Positions 1 through 6,247 of a stretch of DNA of 16,025 nt are shown here, piece after piece. Origin of the DNA: an uncultured Anaerococcus sp. (lineage in GTDB: Bacteria; Bacillota; Clostridia; Tissierellales; Peptoniphilaceae); the NCBI RefSeq assembly GCF_943908415.1, contig NZ_CALTSY010000035.1, forward strand, positions 1 through 16,025. Reading direction: 5' to 3'. How positions within the stretch are numbered: position 1 is the stretch's first letter; each line of letters opens with the position of its first letter. Under the pieces are notes generated by a model, which did no database searches, was not told the DNA's origin, and was given only the letters and a program-made list of their open reading frames with translations. Both the position numbers and the translations under genes were made by a program.

Positions 1-13
1 GTTTTTCTTTACC

Positions 14-763
14 CTAATCAGGAGGTTCTATACACAAAATATTACATAGTCTCTCAACAGGAGACATTCCGTTTAATTTTGTCTTTATCCTATCTTCGTT
101 GTACCATTTTATATATAATTCTATTTCTTTTCTTAATTGCTCATAGTTCTTAAACTCCACTCCATAATACATTTCTTGTTTGAGTATCTCAAAGAAGTTC
201 TCCATCGGTGAATTATCTAGACAATTGCCTTTTCTTGACATACTTTGTCTTATATTTAGCTTTCTAAGCTTACTAGACCATGTACTATGTTGGTAATGAA
301 ATCTCTGGTCTGAGTGTATTACTAAATTACCATGTCCTTTGATTCTAAATTCTGTTACATCTGTTAACCAAAGTTTGTTAGGACTATTAGTTTTAAAGTT
401 ACGATTTACTAGCTTAGGAGCAACTTTACCTACCTGTCCCTTGTATGATGAGCATTTTCTTGATCTAGTTTTAAATTTATTACATAAAAGCCCTTCTTGC
501 CTCATTATCCTTAATACTCTTTTATGGTTTACTACTAAGCCTTTGTTTCTTAGAGTTGTACATACTCTTCTGTAGTCATACCTACCTTTAGTTGCTTTAA
601 CTATTAATTTGATTTCTTCTCTAATCTTTTTGTCTTTATCTATCGGATTTTCTAATTTAATATTCTATTCATAGTATGATGATTTAGGAGGTTTAGCTAC
701 TTTTATCCATTCACTTGCCTTTGTTTGAGGATATTCCTTGAGAAGATTAAGTATTATCTTCAT
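14..763 (-). pseudogene. IS3-family transposase orfB (DDE integrase core), disrupted
   Basis: The frame opens at ATG 763, which overlaps the orfA stop as ATGA. It begins MKIILNLLKEYPQTKASEW and stays in frame to the stop at 14-16, but has an amber TAG at 665-667 about 32 codons in. Past it the reading is typical IS3 orfB: LTDVTEF (first catalytic Asp), IHSDQ (second Asp), 35 residues, then SPMENFF (Glu) with a Lys seven residues on. The first two Asp are only about 17 residues apart, whereas the family has roughly 55-65, so about 40 residues are missing in frame after RIKGH. SDQR replaces the usual SDQG. The total of 249 residues compares with about 280-290 for the family. A restart at ATG 505 would leave 163 residues without an active fold. 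Inactive by inspection. Confidence 0.85.
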
Positions 764-769
764 TTTTTC
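760..769 (-). other. orfA/orfB overlap with candidate -1 slippery site
   Basis: Minus-strand GGAAAAAATGA holds the orfA TGA stop (760-762) and the orfB ATG (761-763), overlapped as ATGA behind six A residues (763-768). IS3 elements usually fuse OrfA and OrfB by -1 slippage on an A-rich heptamer. Here the heptamer is G-AAA-AAA, weaker than the classical A-AAA-AAG. Stop-start coupling is the alternative. Confidence 0.45.
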
Positions 770-1293
770 CTTGCTTCTGCTTCCTCTTCCAGTAGCAAGG
801 CCTGAAACTTTTTTTCAAACAGTATTTTCATTTTTAGGTATTTATTTTCTTCTCTAAGTCTAATTAGTTCTTCTCTTTCAGACTCAACTATTGGTTTTTT
901 ATTCTTAGAATTCTTATCTGCTTTAGACATATCTTTCTTAGGCCTTCCTCTATTATCTTCTAAGCCAGATAAACCACGTTGTTTATATGCTTTCTCCCAT
1001 CTATGTACCATAGACTCATTAGAAAGATTGAAGTGCTCGGCGGTTTCTCTAAGCGAAGTATTATTGATTTGCCTATATTGTATTACAGATAGCTTAAATT
1101 CACTAGTGAATTTATCTTGTGTCTGCTTTTTAGATAAGTTATTAAAACCTCCGTTTTGGTATTTGATTATCCAGTTTCTTAATGTTGAGTTTGAAATGTT
1201 ATGCTTATTAGCAATTGTTTCTTGACCACCACATTCTCCTGATAAGTATTCCAATACTAGTTTGATTTTAAATTCTTTTGTATATTTTGGCAT
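760..1293 (-). CDS. IS3-family transposase OrfA (IS150-type, HTH plus leucine zipper)
   Basis: This 177-residue protein has the usual length for an IS150-group OrfA. Residues 1-50 form one helix-turn-helix (KYTKEFKIKLVLEYL, then TIANKHNISNSTLRNWIIKY). A second HTH spans about 63-115 (FTSEFKLSVIQYRQ, then RETAEHFNLS). A charged heptad region follows at about 138-172 (EREELIRLREENKYLKMKIL), matching the leucine zipper through which OrfA and OrfAB form multimers. In the family OrfA binds the IS ends and, fused to OrfB by a -1 frameshift, makes the transposase. The stop codon sits in GGAAAAAATGA, a short A6 run that could allow slippage and also makes an ATGA overlap with orfB. The ribosome binding site AAGGGG, 7 bases before ATG, lies within a hairpin. 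The gene is intact although its partner is broken. Confidence 0.88.
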   Translation of the reverse strand: MPKYTKEFKIKLVLEYLSGECGGQETIANKHNISNSTLRNWIIKYQNGGFNNLSKKQTQDKFTSEFKLSVIQYRQINNTSLRETAEHFNLSNESMVHRWEKAYKQRGLSGLEDNRGRPKKDMSKADKNSKNKKPIVESEREELIRLREENKYLKMKILFEKKFQALLLEEEAEARKK

Positions 1294-1298
1294 GAAAA

Positions 1299-1331
1299 AA
1301 CCCCTTAATCCGTATTCCGGATTTTGGGGTT
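1299..1331 (-). promoter_or_regulatory. Terminator-like hairpin burying the orfA ribosome binding site
   Basis: On the minus strand AACCCC (1331-1326) pairs with GGGGTT (1304-1299) and AATCCG (1323-1318) pairs with CGGATT (1312-1307). This gives 12 base pairs around a 2x2 AA/AA internal loop and a 5-base loop. Six T (1300-1295) follow at once, as in an intrinsic terminator. The 3' arm holds AAGGGG, the only good ribosome binding site for orfA. RNA entering from outside the IS would therefore tend to terminate or hide the start site, while an RNA starting inside the element would lack the 5' arm. Such protection is known for several IS families; here it is inferred. Confidence 0.7.
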
Positions 1332-1338
1332 CAGCTCA
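1316..1338 (-). repeat. IS terminal inverted repeat, orfA side
   Basis: Reading leftward from 1338 the sequence begins TGAGCTGAACCCCAAAATCC. The TG start and the CTG-x-ACCC pattern are typical of IS150-group ends. The partner repeat is outside the window, so the exact inner limit and any target duplication cannot be fixed. The inner part also forms one arm of the hairpin at 1299-1331. Confidence 0.6.
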
Positions 1339-1373
1339 CAAACTTAGTTCCTTTTTGGTTTGTATATTAATTA

Positions 1374-3725
1374 TTATTTTTTTCTTTTACTTGCAAATAG
1401 ACCAGCTGCTGCTAGAGATAAGCTAGCATATACTCCTGTTAGAGCACCTACACCAGTTTTAGGATTGCTTGTTTTGCTAGCGATCTTATTAGCTTTAGGA
1501 GCTTTAGGACTAGCTTTAGCTAGGGTCTTATCTGCTTTTACTACTGTTTTCTCTGTTTGTTTAGCAATAACTTTTTTATCAAGTTTATTATCTTTATCGT
1601 TTTTGCTGTCTTTATCATCAATATCATTATTATCATCATCTGCAAAGGCAACTGAAGATATTCTTGTTTTTAGTGCGTTAATAGCAGCATCTACTTCTTC
1701 TTGACTTGAAGTTTTAGAATTTAGAACCAGTTCAGCATTTTCTAGTGCCTCTTTGTAAAGATCTATGTTATCATTATCTGTTATTGGTTTTAAGTTTTTA
1801 ACTTCATTAATATAAGCTTGAAGATTTTCCCTGGATGATTTTTCATCTTTTAAATTTGGATTATTGATAAAATCATCAGTCTTATTTATTGTATACCTAT
1901 CTACAACTTTTCCGCTTGGATCCATTGTAACAAGGCTGAAACGGTTTTTGCTAAAGCTTAGGCTTGAGAATAGTTGGCTCCTATCATCTAAGCTCCTAAC
2001 TACAAACCATTGGTCTTCACCGATTGGGTTATAGTATTTTGCACCAGCAGATGTAGACATTGTTAAAAATAAAGTTCCTCTTGGATTTGTAACTTCATTT
2101 TGGTCATAGTCTAGTTTGATACCATCAACTATAACTTTTCCATCTTTATAAACTTTGTTGTTATATGTCTTTGAAAATCCATCTTCTATGCCAGCATTTT
2201 TATCTGCAGGATCTGTACCATATGCATCCTCAAAGCTTAAAGCTTGTTCTCCAGCTAGCATTTGTCCTGTTCTAGCATAAATGTGGTCATGTCCGTTTAA
2301 TACTACGTCTATATCATTGTCGTTGAATATTTTTAATAATTCTTTTCTTCTTAGGAGGATATCATCATCAGAAGTATGTGTTGCTGTTGAATAAGGAGCG
2401 TGGTGGAAGGATACTACTTTCCATGAGAAGTTTTTGCCACGTTCTTTAGTAGCCTTAGCTATAGCATCTTCTATAAATTCTTTGTGTTGGTTAGAGTCTA
2501 TTACACTTGAGTTGATATTAAGGAAAAGTGTATCCCCATATGTGTAATAATAATTTCCTGGTATATAAAAAGGTGTTCCATCTTCATTTACTTTAGAAAT
2601 AGAGCCGAGCTTGCTTTCATTTGGTAGGTAGAAGTGGTCAGCAAAGGCTGTATTTTGTTGACTAGCACCATCTTTAGCATCAACATAAGTTTCATGGTTA
2701 CCTACTACTGATGAGAAGATTTTTTCTTTAAATAGATCATTGTCTAGGAAATAATCGTATTCTGGGTAATAATTTGCAATCTCAACATTATCTCCCATAG
2801 AAAGATATAAGTGAGGGTCTAGCTGGCGAGCCTTTTTGATTGATTTTGCAAAGTCTATTTTATCCTGTTCAATCTTGGCTTGAGTATTTTTATCTAAGCC
2901 CTTATGAGACCAAACACTATCTCCAGAACCTATTTGAGGATCTCCAAAGTAAGAAACACTGAATTCATTATTTTCGCCAAAAGCTTTTGTATCTAGAGTA
3001 TATTGATCTGACTTATAAGATCCGGTCTCTACATGGTACTTATAGCTATTTCCTGGTTTTACATTTACTAGGACTGTATATGTACTATAGACATTTGGAT
3101 CTCCTGTTTTCTTTGCTCTAATAGGAGTGTAAGCCTTGCCATCAAATATAAGCTTTGAATCGTTAGTTACATCACCTTTGGCAAACCATGTAATAGCTAC
3201 TTCATTTTCATTTTTACCTGGGTTTACAAGTATATTTTTAATATCGGTTTTGATACCCTTAAGATTATGGTTAGAATAGGCACCATCTTTTTTACCATAT
3301 TCGCCATCAGTTTCTTTAAGCTTTTTAGCAACAGATGGGTCTATATCTATAACATTCTTATCCTCACCATATGTTTCTCTGTCAGTTTCTGTAGCTCTAT
3401 TGAATTTGTTGGTACCATCAGATTTTCTAGTATTTTTTTCGTTTTTTGGGAAGGTAACTTCGTCATCGTCAAATTCAAAGAAATCTTTTTCTATTTTTTC
3501 ATTTATAGATTTCTCTTCTAAGCTTTTTTGTTCTTCGTTAACTTCAGATTCATTAACTTCCAATTCTTTAGTTTCAAAATCCTTATCATTTTGGTCTGTA
3601 CTTTTGCTATCAACTATTTCTGTATTTTCCTCGATAGGTTCAGCTGCAAAAGAAGTACTAGGTAAAACTGTACTGGTTACACTAGCTAGAAGTAAGGCAA
3701 CTACTAATTTATTATTGTGTTTCAT
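1374..3725 (-). CDS. Wall-anchored metallophosphoesterase (purple-acid-phosphatase-like, FIVAR, NPKTG)
   Basis: The 783-residue protein has a signal peptide (MKHNNKLVVALLLASVTSTV, cleavage near SFAAEP), an acidic low-complexity segment (30-120), a beta-rich domain at about 155-250 resembling the N-terminal domain of purple acid phosphatases, and a calcineurin-type core. Metal-site motifs in order are GDPQ (261-264), GDN (311-313), GNHE (342-345), HHAP (441-444) and GHDH (478-481). A FIVAR-like helical repeat (about 630-690) and a Lys/Ala-rich wall-spanning linker lead to the sorting signal NPKTG (754-758), a hydrophobic stretch and SKRKK. It should hydrolyse phosphate esters or nucleotides at the cell surface. 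The Tyr that purple acid phosphatases carry three residues after the second Asp is not seen (Glu instead), so substrate and metal pair are uncertain. AGGAGG (3731-3736) fixes the start. An IS lies just downstream. Confidence 0.88.
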   Translation of the reverse strand: MKHNNKLVVALLLASVTSTVLPSTSFAAEPIEENTEIVDSKSTDQNDKDFETKELEVNESEVNEEQKSLEEKSINEKIEKDFFEFDDDEVTFPKNEKNTRKSDGTNKFNRATETDRETYGEDKNVIDIDPSVAKKLKETDGEYGKKDGAYSNHNLKGIKTDIKNILVNPGKNENEVAITWFAKGDVTNDSKLIFDGKAYTPIRAKKTGDPNVYSTYTVLVNVKPGNSYKYHVETGSYKSDQYTLDTKAFGENNEFSVSYFGDPQIGSGDSVWSHKGLDKNTQAKIEQDKIDFAKSIKKARQLDPHLYLSMGDNVEIANYYPEYDYFLDNDLFKEKIFSSVVGNHETYVDAKDGASQQNTAFADHFYLPNESKLGSISKVNEDGTPFYIPGNYYYTYGDTLFLNINSSVIDSNQHKEFIEDAIAKATKERGKNFSWKVVSFHHAPYSTATHTSDDDILLRRKELLKIFNDNDIDVVLNGHDHIYARTGQMLAGEQALSFEDAYGTDPADKNAGIEDGFSKTYNNKVYKDGKVIVDGIKLDYDQNEVTNPRGTLFLTMSTSAGAKYYNPIGEDQWFVVRSLDDRSQLFSSLSFSKNRFSLVTMDPSGKVVDRYTINKTDDFINNPNLKDEKSSRENLQAYINEVKNLKPITDNDNIDLYKEALENAELVLNSKTSSQEEVDAAINALKTRISSVAFADDDNNDIDDKDSKNDKDNKLDKKVIAKQTEKTVVKADKTLAKASPKAPKANKIASKTSNPKTGVGALTGVYASLSLAAAGLFASKRKK

Positions 3726-3767
3726 TAAAATCCTCCTAATATATTTTCATAACTATTTTAGGCAAGA

Positions 3768-3797
3768 TTTATAAAATTGATGACAATAGAGTGTAAA
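3768..3797 (-). promoter_or_regulatory. Promoter of the phosphoesterase gene
   Basis: On the minus strand TTTACA (3797-3792) and TATAAA (3773-3768) are 18 bases apart, close to the housekeeping sigma consensus. The -10 ends about 42 bases before the ATG at 3725, leaving a short leader that carries AGGAGG. Confidence 0.55.
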
Positions 3798-3847
3798 GTA
3801 TTTGTAAAATATATTAAAAGTGTATAAAGATATGAGTTTTTATAAAC

Positions 3848-3879
3848 AAAAAAGAGTCCAAAATATTTGAACCCTTTTT
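3848..3879 (-). terminator. Rho-independent terminator after nfnB
   Basis: On the minus strand AAAAAGGGTTCAA pairs with TTGGACTCTTTTTT around a short AT loop, with two G-U wobbles, and ends in a T tract. It begins about 10 bases past the nfnB stop. The opposite strand also ends in T residues, so weak function in the other direction is possible. Confidence 0.75.
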
Positions 3880-3887
3880 AAATAATA

Positions 3888-5291
3888 CTACTTACTTCTT
3901 TTTTCTTTAATATATTTATCTATATTCTCAGCTGCCTTTTTACCAGCACCCATAGCAAGGATTACAGTTGCCGCACCACTTACAGCATCTCCACCTGCAA
4001 ATACTCCATCTTTTGTTGTCATGGTAGTATCTTCATTAATAATTATTCCACCCCAAGATTCAGTATCGATATCAGCGTTAGTTTGCTTAATAAGTGGATT
4101 TGGACTTTGTCCTATAGATACTATAACAGAATCAAATTCTACTTCTTCGTATTCTCCTGTAGGAATTGGACGACGTCTACCAGATTTATCTGGTTCACCA
4201 AGTTCCATTTTCTCTACTTTGACTGCTTTAACCCAACCGTCTTCACCAATTATTTCTACTGGATTGTGTAGGTTGAGGAAATTTATACCTTCTTCTTTAG
4301 CATGGTGACTTTCTTCAACTCTTGCCGGCATTTCTTCAAAGCTTCTTCTATAAACTACAGTTACATCAGCTCCAAGTCTTTTAGCAGATCTAGCAGCATC
4401 CATTGCCACATTTCCGCCACCAACTATACATGCCTTTTTACCAGCCTTAATTGGGGTGTCGTATTCTGGGAATTTATAGGCTTTCATTAAGTTCATTCTT
4501 GTTAAAAATTCATTAGCAGAATATACTCCATTTAAGTTTTCACCTGGTATTCCTAAGAATGATGGAAGACCTGCTCCTGTTGAAACATATATAGCTTCAA
4601 AGCCTTCGTCAAATAAGTCGTTTAGAGAAACTGTACGTCCTACAATAGTATTAGTTTGTAGCTTAACTCCAAGTCCTATTACATTTTTAAGTTCTTTTTG
4701 TACAAGTTGTTTTGGAAGTCTAAATTCAGGGATACCATACATTAGTACTCCACCTGCTGTATGGAAGGCTTCAAACATCACAACTTGATAACCTAACTTA
4801 GCAAGATCTGCAGCACAAGATAAACCTGAAGGACCAGATCCTATTACAGCTACCTTAGCATTTTGACTAGTAACTTCTACTGGTTTATTGTAAGAATTAT
4901 TCATATGCCAATCAGCTACAAATCTTTCAAGACGACCTATAGCAACAGGTTCGCTCTTTATACCTCTAGTGCAAACACCTTCACATTGGACTTCTTGTGG
5001 GCATACTCTACCACATATAGCAGGTAGGTTATTTGTAAGAGATATTGCGTCGTAGGCATCTTCCATATTACCTGCTACAAGGTGATTTATAAATTCAGGT
5101 ATATGAACTGATACTGGACATCCACCCATACATGGTGCATTTTTACATTGTAAGCATCTAGTAGCTTCTTCTTGAGCCATTTCCATGGTATAGCCTAGAG
5201 TTACTTCTTCAAAATTGCTATTTCTAACATTTGGGTCTTGTTCTGGCATTTTTATTTTTTCTTTGTTCATATTGATTTTATAATCAGCCAT
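3888..5291 (-). CDS. nfnB: NADH-dependent ferredoxin:NADP+ oxidoreductase, NfnB subunit (GltD-like flavoprotein)
   Basis: This 467-residue protein belongs to the glutamate-synthase small-subunit family. Cys46, 49, 54, 58 and Cys93, 97, 103, 107 form the two N-terminal [4Fe-4S] cluster motifs. A GSGPSG dinucleotide fold (151-156) binds FAD, a second one, GGGNVA (291-296), should bind NADP(H), and GVFAGGDA (429-436) closes the FAD site. GltD, NfnB and SudA share this layout. The preceding NfnA-like partner and the absence of any glutamate synthase large subunit favour NfnB. In characterised NfnAB the enzyme couples NADH and reduced ferredoxin oxidation to NADP+ reduction by flavin-based electron bifurcation. 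The start is supported by GGGGAGG six bases upstream. The ATG overlaps the nfnA stop by 8 bases, indicating translational coupling. Some databases call the pair sulfide dehydrogenase. Confidence 0.85.
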   Translation of the reverse strand: MADYKINMNKEKIKMPEQDPNVRNSNFEEVTLGYTMEMAQEEATRCLQCKNAPCMGGCPVSVHIPEFINHLVAGNMEDAYDAISLTNNLPAICGRVCPQEVQCEGVCTRGIKSEPVAIGRLERFVADWHMNNSYNKPVEVTSQNAKVAVIGSGPSGLSCAADLAKLGYQVVMFEAFHTAGGVLMYGIPEFRLPKQLVQKELKNVIGLGVKLQTNTIVGRTVSLNDLFDEGFEAIYVSTGAGLPSFLGIPGENLNGVYSANEFLTRMNLMKAYKFPEYDTPIKAGKKACIVGGGNVAMDAARSAKRLGADVTVVYRRSFEEMPARVEESHHAKEEGINFLNLHNPVEIIGEDGWVKAVKVEKMELGEPDKSGRRRPIPTGEYEEVEFDSVIVSIGQSPNPLIKQTNADIDTESWGGIIINEDTTMTTKDGVFAGGDAVSGAATVILAMGAGKKAAENIDKYIKEKRSK

Positions 5292-6120
5292 TTCTTACCT
5301 CCCCAGTTAAGTTGCAAATATGTTCTCTTTCTTCTTCTATATAATTTCTTGATCTATTCATAGCTTCAGCAAAATCTATCTTATATCCATCAAAATCTGG
5401 ACCATCAACGCAGGCAAATTTCATTTCGCCATCTACTGTAAGTCTACAGCAACCGCACATACCTGTGCCATCAACCATAGTTGAGTTCATGCTTACAGTG
5501 ATAGGAATATCATAAGGACGAGCAACTTCTACTACATTTTTCATCATTATAACAGGGCCTATAGCAAGAATATGGTCGTATTTTTTACCATTATCTATAT
5601 TATCTTGTAAAATTTCTGTTACGAAACCATGATGACCATATGATCCATCATCTGTTGTTATGTATAAGTTTTCACTTGCTTGTTTTAGTTCATCTTCAAG
5701 AAGTATAAGTTCTTTATTTCTAAATCCTATTATTACGTCAACATGTGCGCCAATATCATGTAGGTATTTTGCTTGAGGATAGGCAATAGCTGTTCCAAGT
5801 CCACCACCAACTACACATACATTTTTACCAGCTAGCTCGTCTAGTTCGGTTGGCATACCAAGAGGACCTACAAAGTCTAAGAAGCCGTCTCCTGCTTTAA
5901 GCTTATCCATTCTCATAGTAGTTCCACCTACTATTTGAACTATTATTGTTACATTTTCATCATCTGTTGATGAAATAGTGAAAGGTACTCTTTCTCCTTT
6001 TTCATCTAGTCTTAATATAATAAATTGTCCTGGCAAGGCTCTTTGAGCGATGTTTGGAGCATTAACTACAAATTTAATTGTGTTTTCGTTAAGATTGGTT
6101 TTTTCAATTATTCTAGCCAT
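5284..6120 (-). CDS. nfnA: NADH-dependent ferredoxin:NADP+ oxidoreductase, NfnA subunit
   Basis: From ATG 6120 the protein has 278 residues, normal for NfnA/SudB. It has a ferredoxin-reductase fold: an FAD-binding segment RVPFTISS (44-51), an NAD-binding loop GGGLGTA (105-111), and a C-terminal [2Fe-2S] region with Cys222, 224, 225 and 237, preceded by the Asp-containing stretch VDGTG. In solved Nfn structures one cluster ligand is, as I recall, an Asp, which would fit D217. The subunit takes electrons from NADH and passes them to NfnB. The frame extends to 6165, but AGGAGG lies four bases before 6120, and the likely promoter (6137-6165) overlaps the extra codons, so 6120 is preferred. Confidence 0.85.
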   Translation of the reverse strand: MARIIEKTNLNENTIKFVVNAPNIAQRALPGQFIILRLDEKGERVPFTISSTDDENVTIIVQIVGGTTMRMDKLKAGDGFLDFVGPLGMPTELDELAGKNVCVVGGGLGTAIAYPQAKYLHDIGAHVDVIIGFRNKELILLEDELKQASENLYITTDDGSYGHHGFVTEILQDNIDNGKKYDHILAIGPVIMMKNVVEVARPYDIPITVSMNSTMVDGTGMCGCCRLTVDGEMKFACVDGPDFDGYKIDFAEAMNRSRNYIEEEREHICNLTGEVRNG

Positions 6121-6136
6121 AATTCCTCCTGTCATT

Positions 6137-6165
6137 ATAATAACAAACTGTAGAGTAAAATTCAA
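6137..6165 (-). promoter_or_regulatory. Promoter of nfnAB
   Basis: On the minus strand TTGAAT (6165-6160) and TATTAT (6142-6137) are separated by 17 bases. Transcription would start near 6130, giving a leader of roughly 10 bases that begins at or just before AGGAGG. Confidence 0.55.
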
Positions 6166-6181
6166 TAGTCATACTTAGTAA

Positions 6182-6209
6182 TTTATATAAAATATGGTAA
6201 GGTTATGAT
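6182..6209 (+). promoter_or_regulatory. Possible promoter of the ABC exporter
   Basis: TTTATA (6182-6187) and TATGAT (6204-6209) are spaced by 16 bases in the divergent gap between nfnA and the exporter. The match is weak and the region is AT-rich, so this is only a candidate. The RBS AAAGGAGG follows at 6236-6243. Confidence 0.3.
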
Positions 6210-6247
6210 ATTGAAAATAATAATTGTTATTAATTAAAGGAGGCCAA

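Larger units (their letters stand above)
1..1338 (-). mobile_element. IS3-family (IS150-like) insertion sequence, partial and decayed
   Basis: Two consecutive minus-strand frames have the IS3-family layout: orfA with helix-turn-helix domains and a leucine-zipper tail, then an overlapping orfB with a DDE integrase core. The orfA-side end is visible as TGAGCTGAACCCC read leftward from 1338. It starts with the TG typical of IS3 elements and, from memory, resembles IS150 termini. The other end lies beyond position 1: no matching inverted repeat is seen at the window's left edge. orfB carries a premature stop and an internal deletion, so the copy should not move by itself. It sits 35 bases downstream of the phosphoesterase gene, in the same orientation, so readthrough from that gene would enter orfA. 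Confidence 0.88.

Noticed and set aside
1338..1363. ACAAAC/GTTTGT (1338-1343 with 1358-1363) as the phosphoesterase terminator
   Set aside because: Six pairs, a 14-base loop and no T tract on the minus strand make a poor terminator. It also crosses the IS boundary.
1360..1704. Hydrophobic open frame on the plus strand opposite the end of the phosphoesterase gene
   Set aside because: It is antisense to the Lys/Ala-rich linker and sorting signal; the Leu/Ala/Ser-rich reading is what Lys/Asp codons give on the other strand. No ribosome binding site was seen.
3888..5291. Glutamate synthase small subunit (GltD)
   Set aside because: The family fits, but the partner is an NfnA-type reductase and no large subunit is present, so NfnB is the better call.
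5284..6165. Longer nfnA starting at 6165
   Set aside because: The extra 15 codons overlap the likely promoter and have no ribosome binding site; AGGAGG stands directly before ATG 6120.
6224..6247. TTG start for the ABC exporter at 6224
   Set aside because: It would place AAAGGAGG inside the coding region; ATG 6248 follows that site at a usual distance.
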